Positions 41,060-54,618 of a DNA stretch of 64,000 bases are shown here, one piece after another. The stretch covers positions 26,290,563 through 26,354,562 of the forward strand of contig CP141145.1 in NCBI GenBank assembly GCA_035235625.1. Reading direction: 5' to 3'. The translations under genes were made by a program, and so were the position numbers. Positions within the stretch are counted from its first letter, which is position 1. The number at the start of each line of letters is the position of its first letter. This DNA is from Saururus chinensis (taxonomy: Eukaryota; Streptophyta; Magnoliopsida; Piperales; Saururaceae). The notes beneath the pieces are model-generated. The model had not been told where the DNA came from, did no database searches, and saw only the letters and a list, made by a program, of their open reading frames with translations.

Positions 41060-41239
41060 ATCTCTCACTTGAAAGACCAATTAGACTTCACTTTCCCCCA
41101 AATAATCTCCCACTTTGAAGTGAAATGAGAAATGTTGCTTCTTACAAAATAATATAACTATGTGATCATCAATGTTCCTCTAGTGTAAAAGACCAATGGA
41201 CGTTGAATAAAGACTCAATTTCTCCATCGTTACCACCTT

Positions 41240-42650
41240 GGTAAACATATCTGTCGGATTGTTGTTATGTGAATTTTTTCAAGGAACAACTTCTTCTCCT
41301 CCACCAACTCTACGATAAAGAGGTATTTGATATTAATATGCTTCATCCTAGCATAGAATGCACTATTTCAGGTCAATGCAATTACACTATTATTATCACA
41401 ATATAAAGTACATTTCTCTTGTGTCATCCCAAGTTCATTCATGAAGACTTTCAAACATAATAGTTATTTGTTGGCTTCTATTATCACAACATATTATGCT
41501 TCTGAGAATGAAGTCGTCATAAGCTTTTGTAATTGTGACTGCCAAGCCACTGCAACACTACCAAGGGTAAAAATAAACCTCGTAGTGCCCCACCTTACTG
41601 TTTATATTGCCTCCATGGTAAGAATCCCCAAAGCCAACTAGCCTAATGTTAGAATGTCTACCAAAGCATAAAGTCATACCTGAAGAACCTCTTAGGTATA
41701 TGAAGATCCGCTTCACTGCTTTCTAGTGAGTCCAGCTTGGATCAGCCATAAACCTCGCCATTGGCTAATTGCATAAGAGATGTCTGGCTTAGTACAAGTA
41801 TCAACATACATTAGGAACCCAATTGTTGAGGCATACGAAATGTTGTGCATGTGAGCTTTCTCCTTATGAATCTTAGGAGATTGCTCCTAAGAGTGACTAA
41901 AATTAGATTCTAGGGGTGTACCCACTGGCTTAGTATTCAACATATTGAATTTCCTCAAAACCTTTTCAACATAGTTTGTCGAAGACAACCTTAGTACTTT
42001 CTTCTTCTAGTTTCTAGAAATCCTCAAGTCAAGAACATGCTTTGACAGACCTAGATCCTTCATGAAAAATTTATGAGACAATTATTTCTTCAAATTATTA
42101 ATATCATTCAAATTAGTGTTTGTAATCAACATATCGTAAACATAAATAACAATATAATTATGATGATGCTAACTTCTTGGAGCTTGATTTAGACCATATA
42201 AGTTCTTCGATAACTTATATACTAAGTTCTCTTTGCCCTTTACAACATAACTTGGGGCTTGTGCATGTAGATTTCTTCCTCTAAGTCACCACGTAGAAAA
42301 GATGTTTTCACATCTAGCTACTCTAAATGAAGATCTTCTACTGCTACAAGAGATAACACTATTCTAATGGTAGCAATCCTGGCAACTGAAGCAAATATTT
42401 ATGTGTAATCAACTTTGTACCTTTGTTTAAAGCCCTTGACTACTAGTCTAGCCTTAAACTTCTTGCTGCCACCTGATTCCTGTTTCAACCTATAGACCCA
42501 ATTCTTATGTAACGCCTTATTATCCTCATGTGATACAACTAATTCTCATGTCTGATTAGACATCATGTGAAAAGTGAGGAATAACCTACCCATATAACGT
42601 CTAGTTTCAAAGGGCTCATTGATACGAGTCTATCGAACACATAATTCTGA
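41240..42650 (-). mobile_element. Copia reverse transcriptase and RNase H relic
   Basis: Minus-strand translation shows Copia signatures such as KARLVVKGF, LDVKTSFL, IGSLMYVDTCTKPDISYAIS and the LYCDNNSVIAL of RNase H, in the correct order towards the LTR. The region is recognisable but broken. Confidence 0.75.
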
Positions 42651-42688
42651 CTTTAGGATAAGAAGTTATCGCATTTTGATGTTGGAAT

Positions 42689-44279
42689 TATATTTGAGTG
42701 AAATAATAATAAAATAATGAAGAAAAGACCGAATAGATGACGTCAATGGCGCGAGCCGAGCCAAGCCAAGCCATGCTGTTGAAGGAAAACACGGTGCGAG
42801 AGCCGCACCACACCGGGGAAGTGGGGACGTGCGATCACAAGCGTCCACGTGATGCGGGGCTCGAGCTATCATGTGGTCACACATCGCGTGTGCATCACGC
42901 GTGCACCATCCATGCAGGTGATCCAATGGGTGTATGTTCTGAGTCTATTTTTGTCCGTTCAAAGGGTGTTCTTAGCTAATTCGAGGGTATTCTACATAAT
43001 GGAAGCTTTAAAAGTGGGAAATGACCCAGGGTAAGAAGGGACTTTGCCCGTCACCCTCAAGCACCAAGGAGAGAGAAGTGGCCCAGAGCAAAAGGGGGCT
43101 TTGTCCTTTGTTGTTAGGCCATAATGAGGGAAGTGTCTCTGGGTAGGGGAATTTTTGTCCGCAGCCTTCAGGCACAAAAAATATAATGTGTCTCGGATTA
43201 AGTGGAGTTTATGTCCATCGCTTATGGGTGCGTAGATTGAAAAATGTCTCTGGGTAGGGGAAATTTTGTCTGCAACCTACGAGCATGAAGAATGTAAAGT
43301 ATCCCAGGTTAGGGGGAAGGTCTGTCTGTTGCCTATGGGCGCATAGAGAGAGAAATGTCTCCAGTTGAGGGAAATCCTATCAGCCGCCTACAACACAATA
43401 TGTGTTAAGTGTCCCGGGTTAAGGGGAGGTTATATTTGTTACCTTCAGGTTATAAAGAGATAAATGCCTTGGGTTAAAGGGAGATGATGTTCGCCACCTT
43501 CAGATGCAATGAGAAAGATGTTCGAAGTAAGAGGAGGTTTTGCTACCGTCTTTCGATCGGAAAGGGAGGATGAAAGAGGAAATGAGCAACTCCAAATGTC
43601 GTGACTTCCAGAACTATAGGGGAGTAAGCATTTCTTACCTTTCGATTTTATTTAATTTATATGCTTGAGTATTTTAATTAGTAATATTATTACATTAATT
43701 AAGATAGATGATTATATGAATGCATGTGTTACTTAAGATATATGCTATACTCTGATCCGATGTGTTTTGATAAGCTTTGATATAATTTGATAAGCTCTAA
43801 AATACTCTGTTTAATTTGATTTGAGGTATGCTTCACTAATTTATTGGCTTTCATTTAACTTTGATGATTGATTAGATTCTCATGTGATTTTGGATGCTTT
43901 ATTCGGATACAAGAATATATGTATTTTATTGTATATAATTTTGTGATGCTTGATGCATGTAATAGCTCATTAGGCAAAACTATTTTCGGATCCAATCGTA
44001 TTGAAATAATATCGTACATGTTATCCAATATGTATGGAGTTAAACAATGGCATAACAACATTGGCCCAATCTAAATTAATTATAAAACTAGGTTTGTTCT
44101 GACCTACGCTCAACGGAGCGCTAAAGCTCCATAGTGCAAAGATGAATGTTATGACTTCACACACAGAGTCTACCACTCCTAGTTGGTTGATATGTTTTAA
44201 TTTTTTTGAAAATAATTAATGAACTCATATTTTATTTTTTCAACCCCCGGTCTAGGTCGGTTCTCGAGTCGGGGTGTTA
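42689..44279 (+). mobile_element. LTR-type insertion inside the Copia, with a minisatellite
   Basis: Copia-coding similarity stops at both edges. TGGAA stands at 42684-42688 and again just after GGGGTGTTAC near 44280, a possible target duplication. The right end (GGGGTGTTAC) is of the same style as the other long LTRs here. The segment around 43975-44060 (GGCAAAACTATTTTCGGATC) is related to 61975-62040 of the 45197-62503 LTR, so this is a cousin family, probably a shortened solo LTR. No coding sequence. Confidence 0.5.
43010..43535. repeat. Degenerate minisatellite, about 60-bp unit, inside the LTR insertion
   Basis: About eight or nine units carry AAATGTCTCTGGGTAGGGGA, a (T)TTTGTCC/CTG stretch and CCT(A/T)(C/T)GGGC. 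Units vary in length and sequence, so the array is mature. Confidence 0.6.
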
Positions 44280-45196
44280 CTGGAAGCCCGCCATTAAAGA
44301 CATAGGATGATGACCTATTGATCATATACGCTACAACATCAATAGCATAGGAACATGGATGCAGACCACAATGGAGTCTCATGTTGTGCGCCCTCTCCAA
44401 AAGAATCAAGTTCATTCTCTCAACAACACCATTCTTCCAAGGCTGTCCAGGTGTGGTTAGCAACCTGCGAATTCTAAGCTTGTCATAAAATGATTGGAAT
44501 CCTTTGTCATAGTATTCACTGCCATTGTCTGATTTGAGGCACTTCAATTTTTGTCTTGCCTCATTCTCAATAAGCAATTTGCATTTGACAAATACAAAAA
44601 ATACATTAGATTTCTATCTATATAAATAAACCCACAACTTACGAGAAGCATCATCAATAAAATGTAGCAAAATAACATGCACCTCCAAGGAAGGGGACAT
44701 GTGTTGCCCCCCAAACATCCATGTAAACAAGAGCAAGATGCTCAGTCTGCCTATCAATGGTTGATTTAGAGAAAGTAATATTTTTCTATTTTCCCATGAT
44801 AGAGTCCTCACTAAAATTCAGATAAACTCTTTTCTTGACATATGACCTGGCCGTCTATGCCACACTTTGCATCAACATATCCTAGCGCAACTGGGATAGA
44901 ACTTTTAACACAACTAGTAAGTATGTAAAGATTACCGACTTTCTTCACCTTAGCAATCACCATTGAGCCTTGAGCTGTTTTCCAGTAAGCATTTAGAAAT
45001 TAAGTGGTGATTCCACACGTGGCCAATTGGCCAACAAAGATAATGTTCTTTGTTAAACGGGTCACATGTCTAACATCCTTTAGTAAAAACATTATGTCAT
45101 TTCCTACTTCAATCTAATATCACACTTACCAATAATTTCACAAGTCATGTCATGGTCTAAATAATTTTTTTTTCAAATCACCTGACACATAGTTAT
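44280..45196 (-). mobile_element. Copia integrase relic
   Basis: Minus-strand readings show the integrase core: CLKSDNGSEYYDKGFQSF, then TTPGQPWKNGVVERMN, and LHFIDDASRKLWVY upstream. The GTTAT at 45192-45196 is the target duplication of the large LTR insertion that begins at 45197. Confidence 0.75.
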
Positions 45197-47810
45197 TGTA
45201 ACGTCCGGGAATTTTCTAAATTGCCGAAGTCGTACACATGGAAATTAGGGTGCTAGACCCCTTGAACTTTTCATTGGAATAAATTAATCAATGCTTGGAT
45301 TTGGTGGCTGATATTGTAAGGACCCTCATCTTTAAACCGGTTTTTGATTTTCTTTAATTATTGGTTATCGTGAGATCTACGTGTTTTCTGATCTTATTCG
45401 GTGATTTCGTAAATAAATAGAGTTTATGATGGTTTTAACCAAAATTAACTTCAATATTAGTGGTTTTAAGTAATTTTAGACCAAATGTGAATTTTTGAGA
45501 TTTTTTGGAATTTTTACTATTTTTCCAAAAATTAGAGTTTTGGCGGGACCCATGTGGGCCCCACAGTCGAAAATTTTAATTTTGGGTTAAATGAACCTAG
45601 ACATATACTTAAGGTCACACAAAAAATTTTAAAATTTTATTAGGCTTAATCAGTGCTTAAATTTGTAAAATAACTACTTTTAGCCTACTTTTTCTATTTA
45701 CACCCCAAAACTTACCCATGCGTACCCCAACCCTTACTATAAAAGGGCAAACCTGAGCCATTTTTATTTTTGGGAATAGGCTAAGGAAGGAGGGCTGGAC
45801 TAATCCCCACTTAGGCCCGAATTAGAAGCCGATTAAGGTAAGCTTACTCTAATTAAGCATTAATCCATGGCTTTTTTCTTAATTTTTTCCAAATCTACCA
45901 TTTTCCCCTTGATTCAATTCGTTTTTGACCATCAAAAGCTACTGATTTGTGTTTTACTACAAACCCTAACATTCAAAATTCAATTTTTACTACCAACAAG
46001 CCCTAGATATAAGATTTAATTAGGGATTTCTTGGGTAAATCGATTTTTATTAGAGTTTAATTCAAACTCATTGTGTTTTCAAGGATTTCAAGAAGGGTGA
46101 CTCTTCAATCTGAGCTTAATCAAGTGCTGAGGTAATGGGTCTTCGAAATCTCTGTTTATCCATGGTAAAACTCTACATTTTTGGCTTATTTCGAATGGAG
46201 TTTGCTTGATTTAGTGTGTTAATGGTAAGATTAGAAAATGGAATTATTTAATCCCGATTTCTTAGGGTTTTGCATTCTTATGGTGTGGTTTGATGTTCTG
46301 GAAGTCAAGAAGGACTTTTGATGATGATTAGGGTGTTAGATGTGGATTTGAAGTGTTATCTATGGTGTTTCGGTTTGGATTTGCGAAAGGAAGAAGATGA
46401 CTGTTATGCCGTGTTGGCGATTTATCGGCCCTGCAGGGCGTTCGATTGGCAACACTGTCGGAATGACACTTTTCCAGTTCAGCCGATCGAACGATCTGCT
46501 GGGCGTTCGAACGACCGAACTATAAATTTCAAATTTTCACGTTTAACCGATCGAACGGCCAGAAGGGCGATCGATCGGCTACATAGTAAATTGCATGTTG
46601 TGTATATGATGTCTATTTTGATGATTCCACTTTAGCTTGCCAATTTTATATGAAGGTGGAGTGTTTTAAGCTATGTTAGGCTACTGGAAATGCATGCTAT
46701 TAAGTTTATGGAGTTGAGATATATACTTAGAGATGGTGGAATGACTTATGTTTTGTGGCATGATGTTGGAATCGTCATCTTGAAATTATGAATGGTTGGT
46801 TTCTCATGGTTAAGCATATTTTCAGTAGAACTATAATCTATTATTGGACTAATTTGTTATGATGGATTATGGTTAGTTGTGTGTGGATGTTGGTGAATGC
46901 CATGACTCAATGATGAAATGAGTGATGTTATATGTGTTTAGCCTTTGTGGTTGAGTTTTGAATTGAGATATGACTTCAACGATTCTTCTCCTATGATTTC
47001 CGCTGGAATTCATGTTTAGATGGAAATTCACATGTGTAGTGTAGTAAGTTTAATTCCAAGCATGTTGGCATGCATTATGTGAAATGCTTCTACTAGATAC
47101 ATACACACACATGTGGGGTTAAATGGCGATGTTGAAGCTTGATATTGTGATTATGAATGATGCATTAGGGGCTGTTGAGAGCACTTATCATGGATTAGGA
47201 TTCATGTATGCTTTGCCCACGTATGTACCATACTGCATGCATCATGAAAATGGATTTCCAATCGAGGCTTCATTGTGATTAATCGAATTTGACCAATTGG
47301 ATGCAATGTGATGGAATTGTGTGCCGGATTGATCGGTCGTGGATTAATCGTAAATTGATTGGTCCGAAAGGACATATTTTGATTTGAGTTCCTGTGTGGA
47401 ACGAGTGCACTCCCCGGGTTGAGTCTTGTTAAATGGAATGACATGTGGGGACGAGTTGTGTACTTGTCTTGCGGATTGTGAGAATGTTATTATGTGTGTC
47501 ATCTGGATCCTGAGAATCCAGTGTGGTATGCCGTGTGCACCCCGCTACCACGTGTTCTAGGGTTCTCTGTGTGAGAACTCGGGCTCTTCTCTCCGCAAGA
47601 GATGTCCCTGGGCGAACACCCCTGCTCTAGATTCTCTGTGTGAGAATGGGACATCCTTGGCCAGGATCGTCCAGGGCGAGCAGTATTAGGGATTGACAAC
47701 CCCGATCTTTCTTGAATTCTTGTGTAGAATTTTGGACCATGACATGCCTTCGTGGCCTTGTCTATGCTCCCGTCTGTGTGACGTTAATGTGTGATTACTC
47801 CTTGATGGAG

Positions 47811-48036
47811 GTTGATGTTGATGTTATGCATGTGGGAATATGTATGTTAGAGATACATCCATGCAGGTTGATGTTGATGTTATGCATGTTGGAATATGTA
47901 TGTTAGAGATATATCCATGCAGGTTGATGTTGATGTTATGCATGTGGAATATGTATGTTAGAGATACATCCATGCAGGTTGATGTTGATGTTATGCATGT
48001 GGGAATATGTATGTTAGAGATACATCCATGCAGGTT
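47811..48036. repeat. 55-bp minisatellite, 4 units (family B copy 1)
   Basis: Four units built on GTTGATGTTGATGTTATGCA, TATGTATGTTAGAGATACAT and CCATGCAG. The sister LTR has nine units at the homologous place. Confidence 0.9.
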
Positions 48037-48308
48037 GAATTATGCACTATGATGTTGTGTTAGGTGACATGCATATGCGATTAGAAAATGATGCACCATA
48101 TAAACCTTTGATCTGAATGATCTTATTACTATGCTATCGTGTTTTTCGACGTTGATAGTGATATTAAAACTATTGCTGAGTATTAAAACTCACCCCTCTT
48201 TTGTGTTTTGATTTGGGGCTGCGTGGTGCAACACGCAGACGGACAGGATCGCCTCTTCGAGGAAAGGTCGGAGGTGGCTTGAACATGATCATGGAGATCG
48301 TTGTGTGA

Positions 48309-49295
48309 TATCTCATCTATTAACATTAAAACTATTGTATGAACATCTCATCTAAATCACAGAAATTAGAATCGATGCAAATATCAAAACCATATTAATC
48401 TATCATCTACAAGACAATAAATCAACATAGACTTGAATAAACATGAAAAGCTCTTCCATTAAAAAGGAAATCCATATCATACAATTGTCATCATTCACAA
48501 CTGAGATCTAAATTAAAAAGAAAAGAAACTAAAACTTATCTATAGCTTCATCAACTCCTAAGTAAAAGAAAAGTCTAGCCTTCCATGGTAGAAGAAAGCA
48601 CTTGAATCTCCATTAGAAGCTTTGAGTTCTCTTCCATCTTCTTCTACCTTTTTCTCTTCATGAAATCTACTGGAATCCCCAAATTTTAAGCCAAATATGT
48701 CTTTTTATAGGCATAAGATCCGTAGGAAGAAGTCCAATATGAAAAGGATTAAAATTTAGGTCAAACTAGTAAACTGCACGTTATGCCGATCGATCGCCCT
48801 GCATGCCAGATTGATCGCTTGAACTGTATTTTTGTCTGAATTCACGTTATCCTGATCGATCGCCCTGCATGCCTGATCGATCGGCTACAGTGTTTCTATT
48901 TTCCTGGACAGTTCATATTCTATTCATTAAGCTTTCCTTCGTGTCCATATTAATTTCCAACTTGTTTATAACTCCGAAAAGTTATCCAAATCACTTTAAA
49001 GCATGTGAAAACTATTTTTAATCATTTCAAACATCATCCAAGTACTTCGATAAGCGCACTTTACCTACAAAATATAAAATACCATATTTTAGACATGTAG
49101 AATATAATTAAAATTTCAACTTGATTTAAATACATGTCTAAACAACTAATAACTACAAAATTATTAATAATTAAACTAAAATACTAATATCTAATTTAAT
49201 CTAAATAAACCATAACTAACTCTAAATTAACCTAATCTATACTAGCAAATAAGGTAAAAAGGCGTATAAAATAGATATAGATTTCATACTTATCA
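48309..49295 (-). mobile_element. Truncated inverted copy of family C LTR inside family B copy 1
   Basis: Read on the minus strand from 49295 it starts TGATAAGTATGAAAT and follows 55745-56735 closely, then stops. The insertion junction in the host LTR is not a simple clean insertion. The copy is partial. Confidence 0.8.
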
Positions 49296-49319
49296 GTCGG
49301 GCATCACCGGGGCGTGACA

Positions 49320-51002
49320 GATATATATATGGATGGAAAGTAGACAGAAAGAACTTCGAAACGCCACCAAGAACATGTGAATCGATGTTCGGATGAGGGA
49401 GATACGACCGTCTGAAGTTGAACATATCGTACAGGACCCGTTTACCCGAATTGAACGTGCGAATTGTCCGTTTAAGACACTATGCGGGCCCGATCAATTA
49501 CTGTTCCAAAATTGGGTTTTTGATGTCTAATTTCTCATGGGATTAGGAGCCCTAATCCCATGCTTATAAAAGGCCTTCTTAGGGCACAATTTGGGGGGGA
49601 TTGGGCAGCTTTTTGGACGGTGAAGGAAAGTGAATTTTCCGGTGAGACTCCAGTGAGGCGTTGGCGGCAGTGGATCGATAACAATTCGACCTTAGAGGTA
49701 AGATTTCGAATTGAGACTGATGAAAATGTCTTTAATTAATTTTAATAAAAAATTATAGTAATTTCTGCAAATACTGTTCATTAAATATTTAATCGCTGGA
49801 ATCATTGTAGAAAGGGGGCCGCTGGCCCTTGCCATGGTGGCCGTGGCTCTGGCCATGGCAGCCCTGACTCCGGCGGCCTTGGCAGCGGCAGTGAAACTGC
49901 CGCTATAGGCCATCGGGTCGTCGTGCAAAAAATAAAAAATAAAAAATGAGAACAAACCCGCCACCGGACAAAGGTGGGCAGCCGCTGGCCGGAAGAGGGA
50001 TCAGGTTCCTGGAATCGCTGAGCTAAGGCGGTCCCAGTTGAGCCCAGCCTATTGTCGGCCATGGTGCCCTGCCACCGTAGTAGCCCCGGCCGCACGAGCA
50101 GTAAGAGAAAGAAAGGGAAGAAATGGCCCCTTTTTGTGTCAGCCGGCCACCAGACAGAGGCGGGGCTGGGCTGGTCGGAGTCGCCGCCTGGCGGTGATTC
50201 ATTTCCACCCAGACCTCGCTGTAGAGCGGCAGCCTGGGGCGGTGCTGGTGCTGGTGGAGGCCAGTCGGCCTCTGGCTGGCTGTGAGGAAGACCACCCAGC
50301 AGGTCGTCGGGCTCTGTTTCGGGCCGGGCCAGATGGGATGAACCAACCCGTTCGGCTCGAGTTTAAAAAAAACAAATATACATTCCCTGAACCAGGTCCG
50401 GTTCAGGGGGTTAATTGTGTCAAACAAATCCTAGAAAATTACTATTGGCCCTGGAGAGGTTTGGGATTATTATGACTGAGTTTTAGATTGGGGAACAATC
50501 CTAGAGATTGTAAAATGAGCTTTTTACCCTTGGTAGTTAAATCATCGTGTGAGAACCATTTACCCGACTTCGGGGCCCTGGTCCAGGGGCCTAGGAGTTG
50601 ATTAAAAAATCAGAAAAATTCTCAGTGAGAGTCCAATTGGTTATCAAATTATAGACCAAATCTCTTAGTGAAGAAAAATCCCAGTGAGTGGTTAATTGAC
50701 CATTTTGCCTTTAGGGTTTATAGTAAACTGTTAGCCAAAACTTGGGTCGGTTCAAGGGGTTCGTCACATGCCAGGAAAATTACACAGAGTCCATGAACTC
50801 AAGTAGTACCCTTGACACTAATTTTGGACCCATTGGATGTCATTAAGGCCTTAAACCAAATGATAGAAATACCCTTTGAGTGGACCCACCCACATTCGTG
50901 TGAATGGAAGCGTGAGTCAGTCTGAGAGTGGAGCCTTGTGAGAGGTCAATGACTTAAATCAATAGAGGGGAAGTAAAATGACTAGAATGACCCAAGGGAG
51001 GG
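49320..51002 (+). mobile_element. Middle segment of family A LTR
   Basis: Family A DNA between the two family B insertions. It contains the TATA box (49565-49572), a leader-like GGGGGGGATTGGGCAGC, and a GC-rich patch (49810-50340). Frames in the GC-rich patch carry no family signature. Confidence 0.6.
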
Positions 51003-54000
51003 TGTAAGGACCCTCATCTTTAAACCGGTTTTGATTTTTATTTAATTATGGGTTATCGTGAGATTTACGTGTTTTCTGATCTTATTCGGTGATTTTGTAA
51101 ATAAATAGAGTTTGTGATGGTTTTAACCAAAATTAACTTCAATATTAGTGGTTTTAAGTGATTTTAAACCAAATGTGAATTTTTGAGATTTTTCGGAATT
51201 TTCACTATTTTCCCAAAAATTAGGGTTTTGGCGGGACCCCTGTGGGCCCCACGGTCGAAAATTTTATTTTTGTGTCAAATGACCCTAGACATATACTTAA
51301 GGTCACACAAAAATTTTCAGAATTTTATTAGGCTTAATTCGTGCTTAAATTTGCAAAATAACCACTTTTAGCCTACTTTTCATATGTACACCCCAAAACT
51401 TACCTATGCCTACCCCAACCCTTACTATAAAAGGGCAAACCAGAGCCATTTCCATTTTTGGGAATAGGCTAAGGAAGGAGGTCTGGCCTAATCCCCACTT
51501 AGGCCCGAATTAGAAGCCGATTAAGGTAAACTTGCTCTAATTAAGCACTAATCCATGGCTTTTCTCTTAATTTCTTCCAAATCTACCATTTTCCCCTTGA
51601 TTCAATTCGTTTTTGACCATCAAAAGCTACTGATTTGTGTTTTACTACAAACCCTAACTTTCAAAATTCGATTTTTACTACCAACAAGCTCCTAGATCTA
51701 AGATTTAATTAAGGATTTCTTAAGTAAATCGATTTCTATTGGTGTTTGATTCAAACTCATTGTGTTTTCAAGGATTTCAAGAAGGGTGACTCTTCAATCT
51801 GAGCTTAATCAAGTGCTGAGGTAATGGGTCTTCGAAATCTCTGTTTATCCATGGTAAAACTCTTCATTTTTGGCTTATTTCGAAATGGTTTGCTTGATTT
51901 AGTGTGTTAATGGTAAGATTAGAAAATGGAATTATTTAATCCCGATTTCTTAGGGTTTTGCATTATTATGGTTTGGTTTGATATTCTGGAAGTCAAGGAG
52001 GACTTTTGATGATGATTAGGGTGCTAGATGTGGATTTGAAGTGTTATCTATGGTGTTTCGGTTTGATTTTGCGAAAGGAAGAAGATGACTGTTCTGCCGT
52101 GTTGGCGATCGATCGGCCTTGCAGGGCGATCGATCGGCTGAACTGAAATTTTCAAAATTTTGCGTGTAACCGATCGAACGGCCTGAAGGGCGATCGATCG
52201 GCTATACAGGAAATTTGCATGTTGTGTGTATGATGCCTATTTTGATGATTCCACTTTGGCTTGCCAATTTTATATGAATGTGGAGTGTTTTGAGCTATGT
52301 TAGGCTACTGGAAATGCATGCTATTGAGTTTATGGAGTTTAGATATATGCTTAGTGATGGTGGAATGACTTATGTTTTGTGGCATGATGTTGGAATCGGT
52401 ATTTTGAAATTATGAATAGTTGTTTCCCTTTGGTTAAGCATATTTCAAGAGGGACTACAATCATTGTTGGACAGATTTGTCATGATAAATTGTGATTAAT
52501 GGTGTGTGAATGTTGGTGAATGCCATGACTCAATGATGAAATGAGTGATGTTAGAGGTGTTTAGCCTTTGTGGTTGAGTTTTGAATTTAACTATGATTTC
52601 AACGATTCTTCTACTATGATTTCCGCTGGAATTCATGTTTAGGTAGAAATTCACATGTGTGGTGTGGTAGTGAGTTGATTTTCAAGCATGTTAATATGCA
52701 TCATGTGAAAGGCTTCTACTAGTTACACACACACACATGTGGGGGTTAAATGATGATGTTGAAGCTTAATATCGTGATTATGAATGATGCATTAGGGGCT
52801 GGTGAGAGCACTTATCATGATTAGGGTTCATGTATGCTTTGCCCACGCATGTACCATGTTGCACGCATCATGAAAATGGATTTCCAATTGAGGCTTCATC
52901 GTGATTAATCGAATTTGACCGATTGGATGCAATGTGATGGAATTGCGTGCCGGGTTTATCGATCGTGGATTAATCGCAAGTTGATTGGTCCGAAAGGACA
53001 TATTTTGATTTGGAAGTTCCTGTGTGGAACGATTTGAAGTTCTGTGTGGAACGATTTGGAGTTCTGTGTGGAACGAGTGCACTCCCCGGGTTGAGTCTTG
53101 TTTAATGGAATGATGTGGGGACGAGTTGTGTACTTGTCTTGCGGATACGTGAGAATATTTTTATGTGTGTCATCCGGACCACGAGAATCCAGTGTGGTAT
53201 GCCGTGTGCACCCCGCTACCACGTGTTCTAGGGTTCTCTGTGTGAGAACTCGGGCTCTTCCCTCCGCAGAGATGTCCCTGGCGAACACCCCTGCTCTAGA
53301 TTCTCTGTGTGAGAATGGGACATCCTTGGCCAGGATCGTCTGTGGCGAGCGGTATTAGGGATTGACAACCCCGATCTTTCTTGAATTCTTGTGTAGAATT
53401 TTGTACCATGACACGCCTTCGTGGCCTTGTCTATGCTCCCGTACGTGTGACGTCAATGTGTGATTACTCCTTGATGGAGGTTGATTGTGATAACATTATG
53501 CATGTGGGAATATGTATGTTAGAGATACATCCATGCATGTTGATGTTGATGTTATGCATGTGGAATATGTATGTTAGAGATACATCCATGCATGTTGATG
53601 TTGATGTTATGCATGTGGAATATGTATGTTAGAGATACATCCATGCATGTTGATTTTGATGTTATGCATGTGGAATATGTATGTTAGAGATATATCCATG
53701 CATGTTGATGTTGATGTTATGCATGTGGAATATGTATGTTAGAGATACATCCATGCATGTTGATGTTGATGTTATGCATGTGGAATATGTATGTTAGAGA
53801 TACATCCATGCATGTTGATTTTGATGTTATGCATGTGGAATATGTATGTTAGAGATACATCCATGCATGTTGATGTTGATGTTATGCATGTGGAATATGT
53901 ATGTTAGAGATACATCCATGCGGGATTGGTTATGATGTGAATGCATGTGGGAATATGTATGCTAGAGATACATCCATGCAGGTTGAATTATGCATTTTTA

Positions 54001-54618
54001 TGCAGTGTTAAGTGATATGAATGTGTGATCAGAAAGTGATGCACCATGTAAATCTTTGATCTGAAACGATCTCATTTCTAAGCTATCGTATTTTCTACGT
54101 TGACAGTGATATTAAAAACATTGCTGAGTGTTAAAACTCACCCCTCTTTTGTGTTTTGATTTGGGGCTGCGTGGTGCGACACGCAGACGGACATGATTGC
54201 CTTTTTGAGGAAAGGTCAGAGGTAGCTTGGGTGTGATGATGGAGATCGTTGCGTGACTTTCCTTCATTTTGTTTCATGTTTTATGTTAGAACCTATGTGT
54301 AGGGTTCTTTGTTGTGGATTTATGTCACATGTTACAGTTATGTTTGCTTATGACTTATTTTGAGCCGGTGTGGGCTTTACTTAACTAAGTTTGTGGGTTG
54401 AGATTGTTGTTTACTTTGTGTTAAGCAACACCTTTTCTTCCCCTTTTATTTACTCTTGCTCAAAGGATTGTGCGCACTCCGTGTTGCTGTTAATCGCCCG
54501 TGGTTAGGGATTAAGTCTTCCGCTAGAATCGTTTCTCAATTTCACTTCGTCGCCCCCGCGCGCTTGACCGGCCCTTGGACCGGGTTCGGCTCGGGTCGGG
54601 CATCACCGGGGCGTGACA
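51003..54618 (+). mobile_element. Solo LTR, family B copy 2
   Basis: 3616 bp, starting TGTAAGGACCCTCATC and ending GGGGCGTGACA, flanked by GAGGG (50998-51002 and 54619-54623). The TATA box is TATAAAAG at 51426-51433, about 0.42 kb in, leaving a very long R-U5 part. No coding sequence. Its different target duplication shows it inserted independently of copy 1. Confidence 0.9.
53507..53990. repeat. 55-bp minisatellite, 9 units (family B copy 2)
   Basis: Nine units of ATGCATGTGGAATATGTATG-type sequence ending CCATGCATGTTGATG. Internal units are nearly identical, the edge units more diverged, the pattern of expansion from the middle. Confidence 0.9.

Larger units (their letters stand above)
45315..49319 (+). 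mobile_element. Solo LTR, family B copy 1
   Basis: Starts TGTAAGGACCCTCATC and ends GGGGCGTGACA, with GATAT on both sides (45310-45314 and 49320-49324). It aligns along nearly its whole length with 51003-54618 and looks about nine-tenths identical by eye. A TATA box (TATAAAAG) lies at 45738-45745. It contains a 55-bp minisatellite and a nested inverted fragment of family C (48309-49295). Confidence 0.85.

Noticed and set aside
47712-48052. Repeated MHVGICMLEIHPCRL-like protein
   Set aside because: It is a translation of the 55-bp minisatellite in an LTR, not a gene.
49802-50475. GC-rich frames between family B copies
   Set aside because: Open on both strands, no domain pattern, and located inside an LTR. 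Not supported as genes.
45315-54618. Family B copies as the two LTRs of one complete retrotransposon
   Set aside because: Each copy has its own 5-bp target duplication (GATAT and GAGGG), and the DNA between them continues family A. They are independent insertions.
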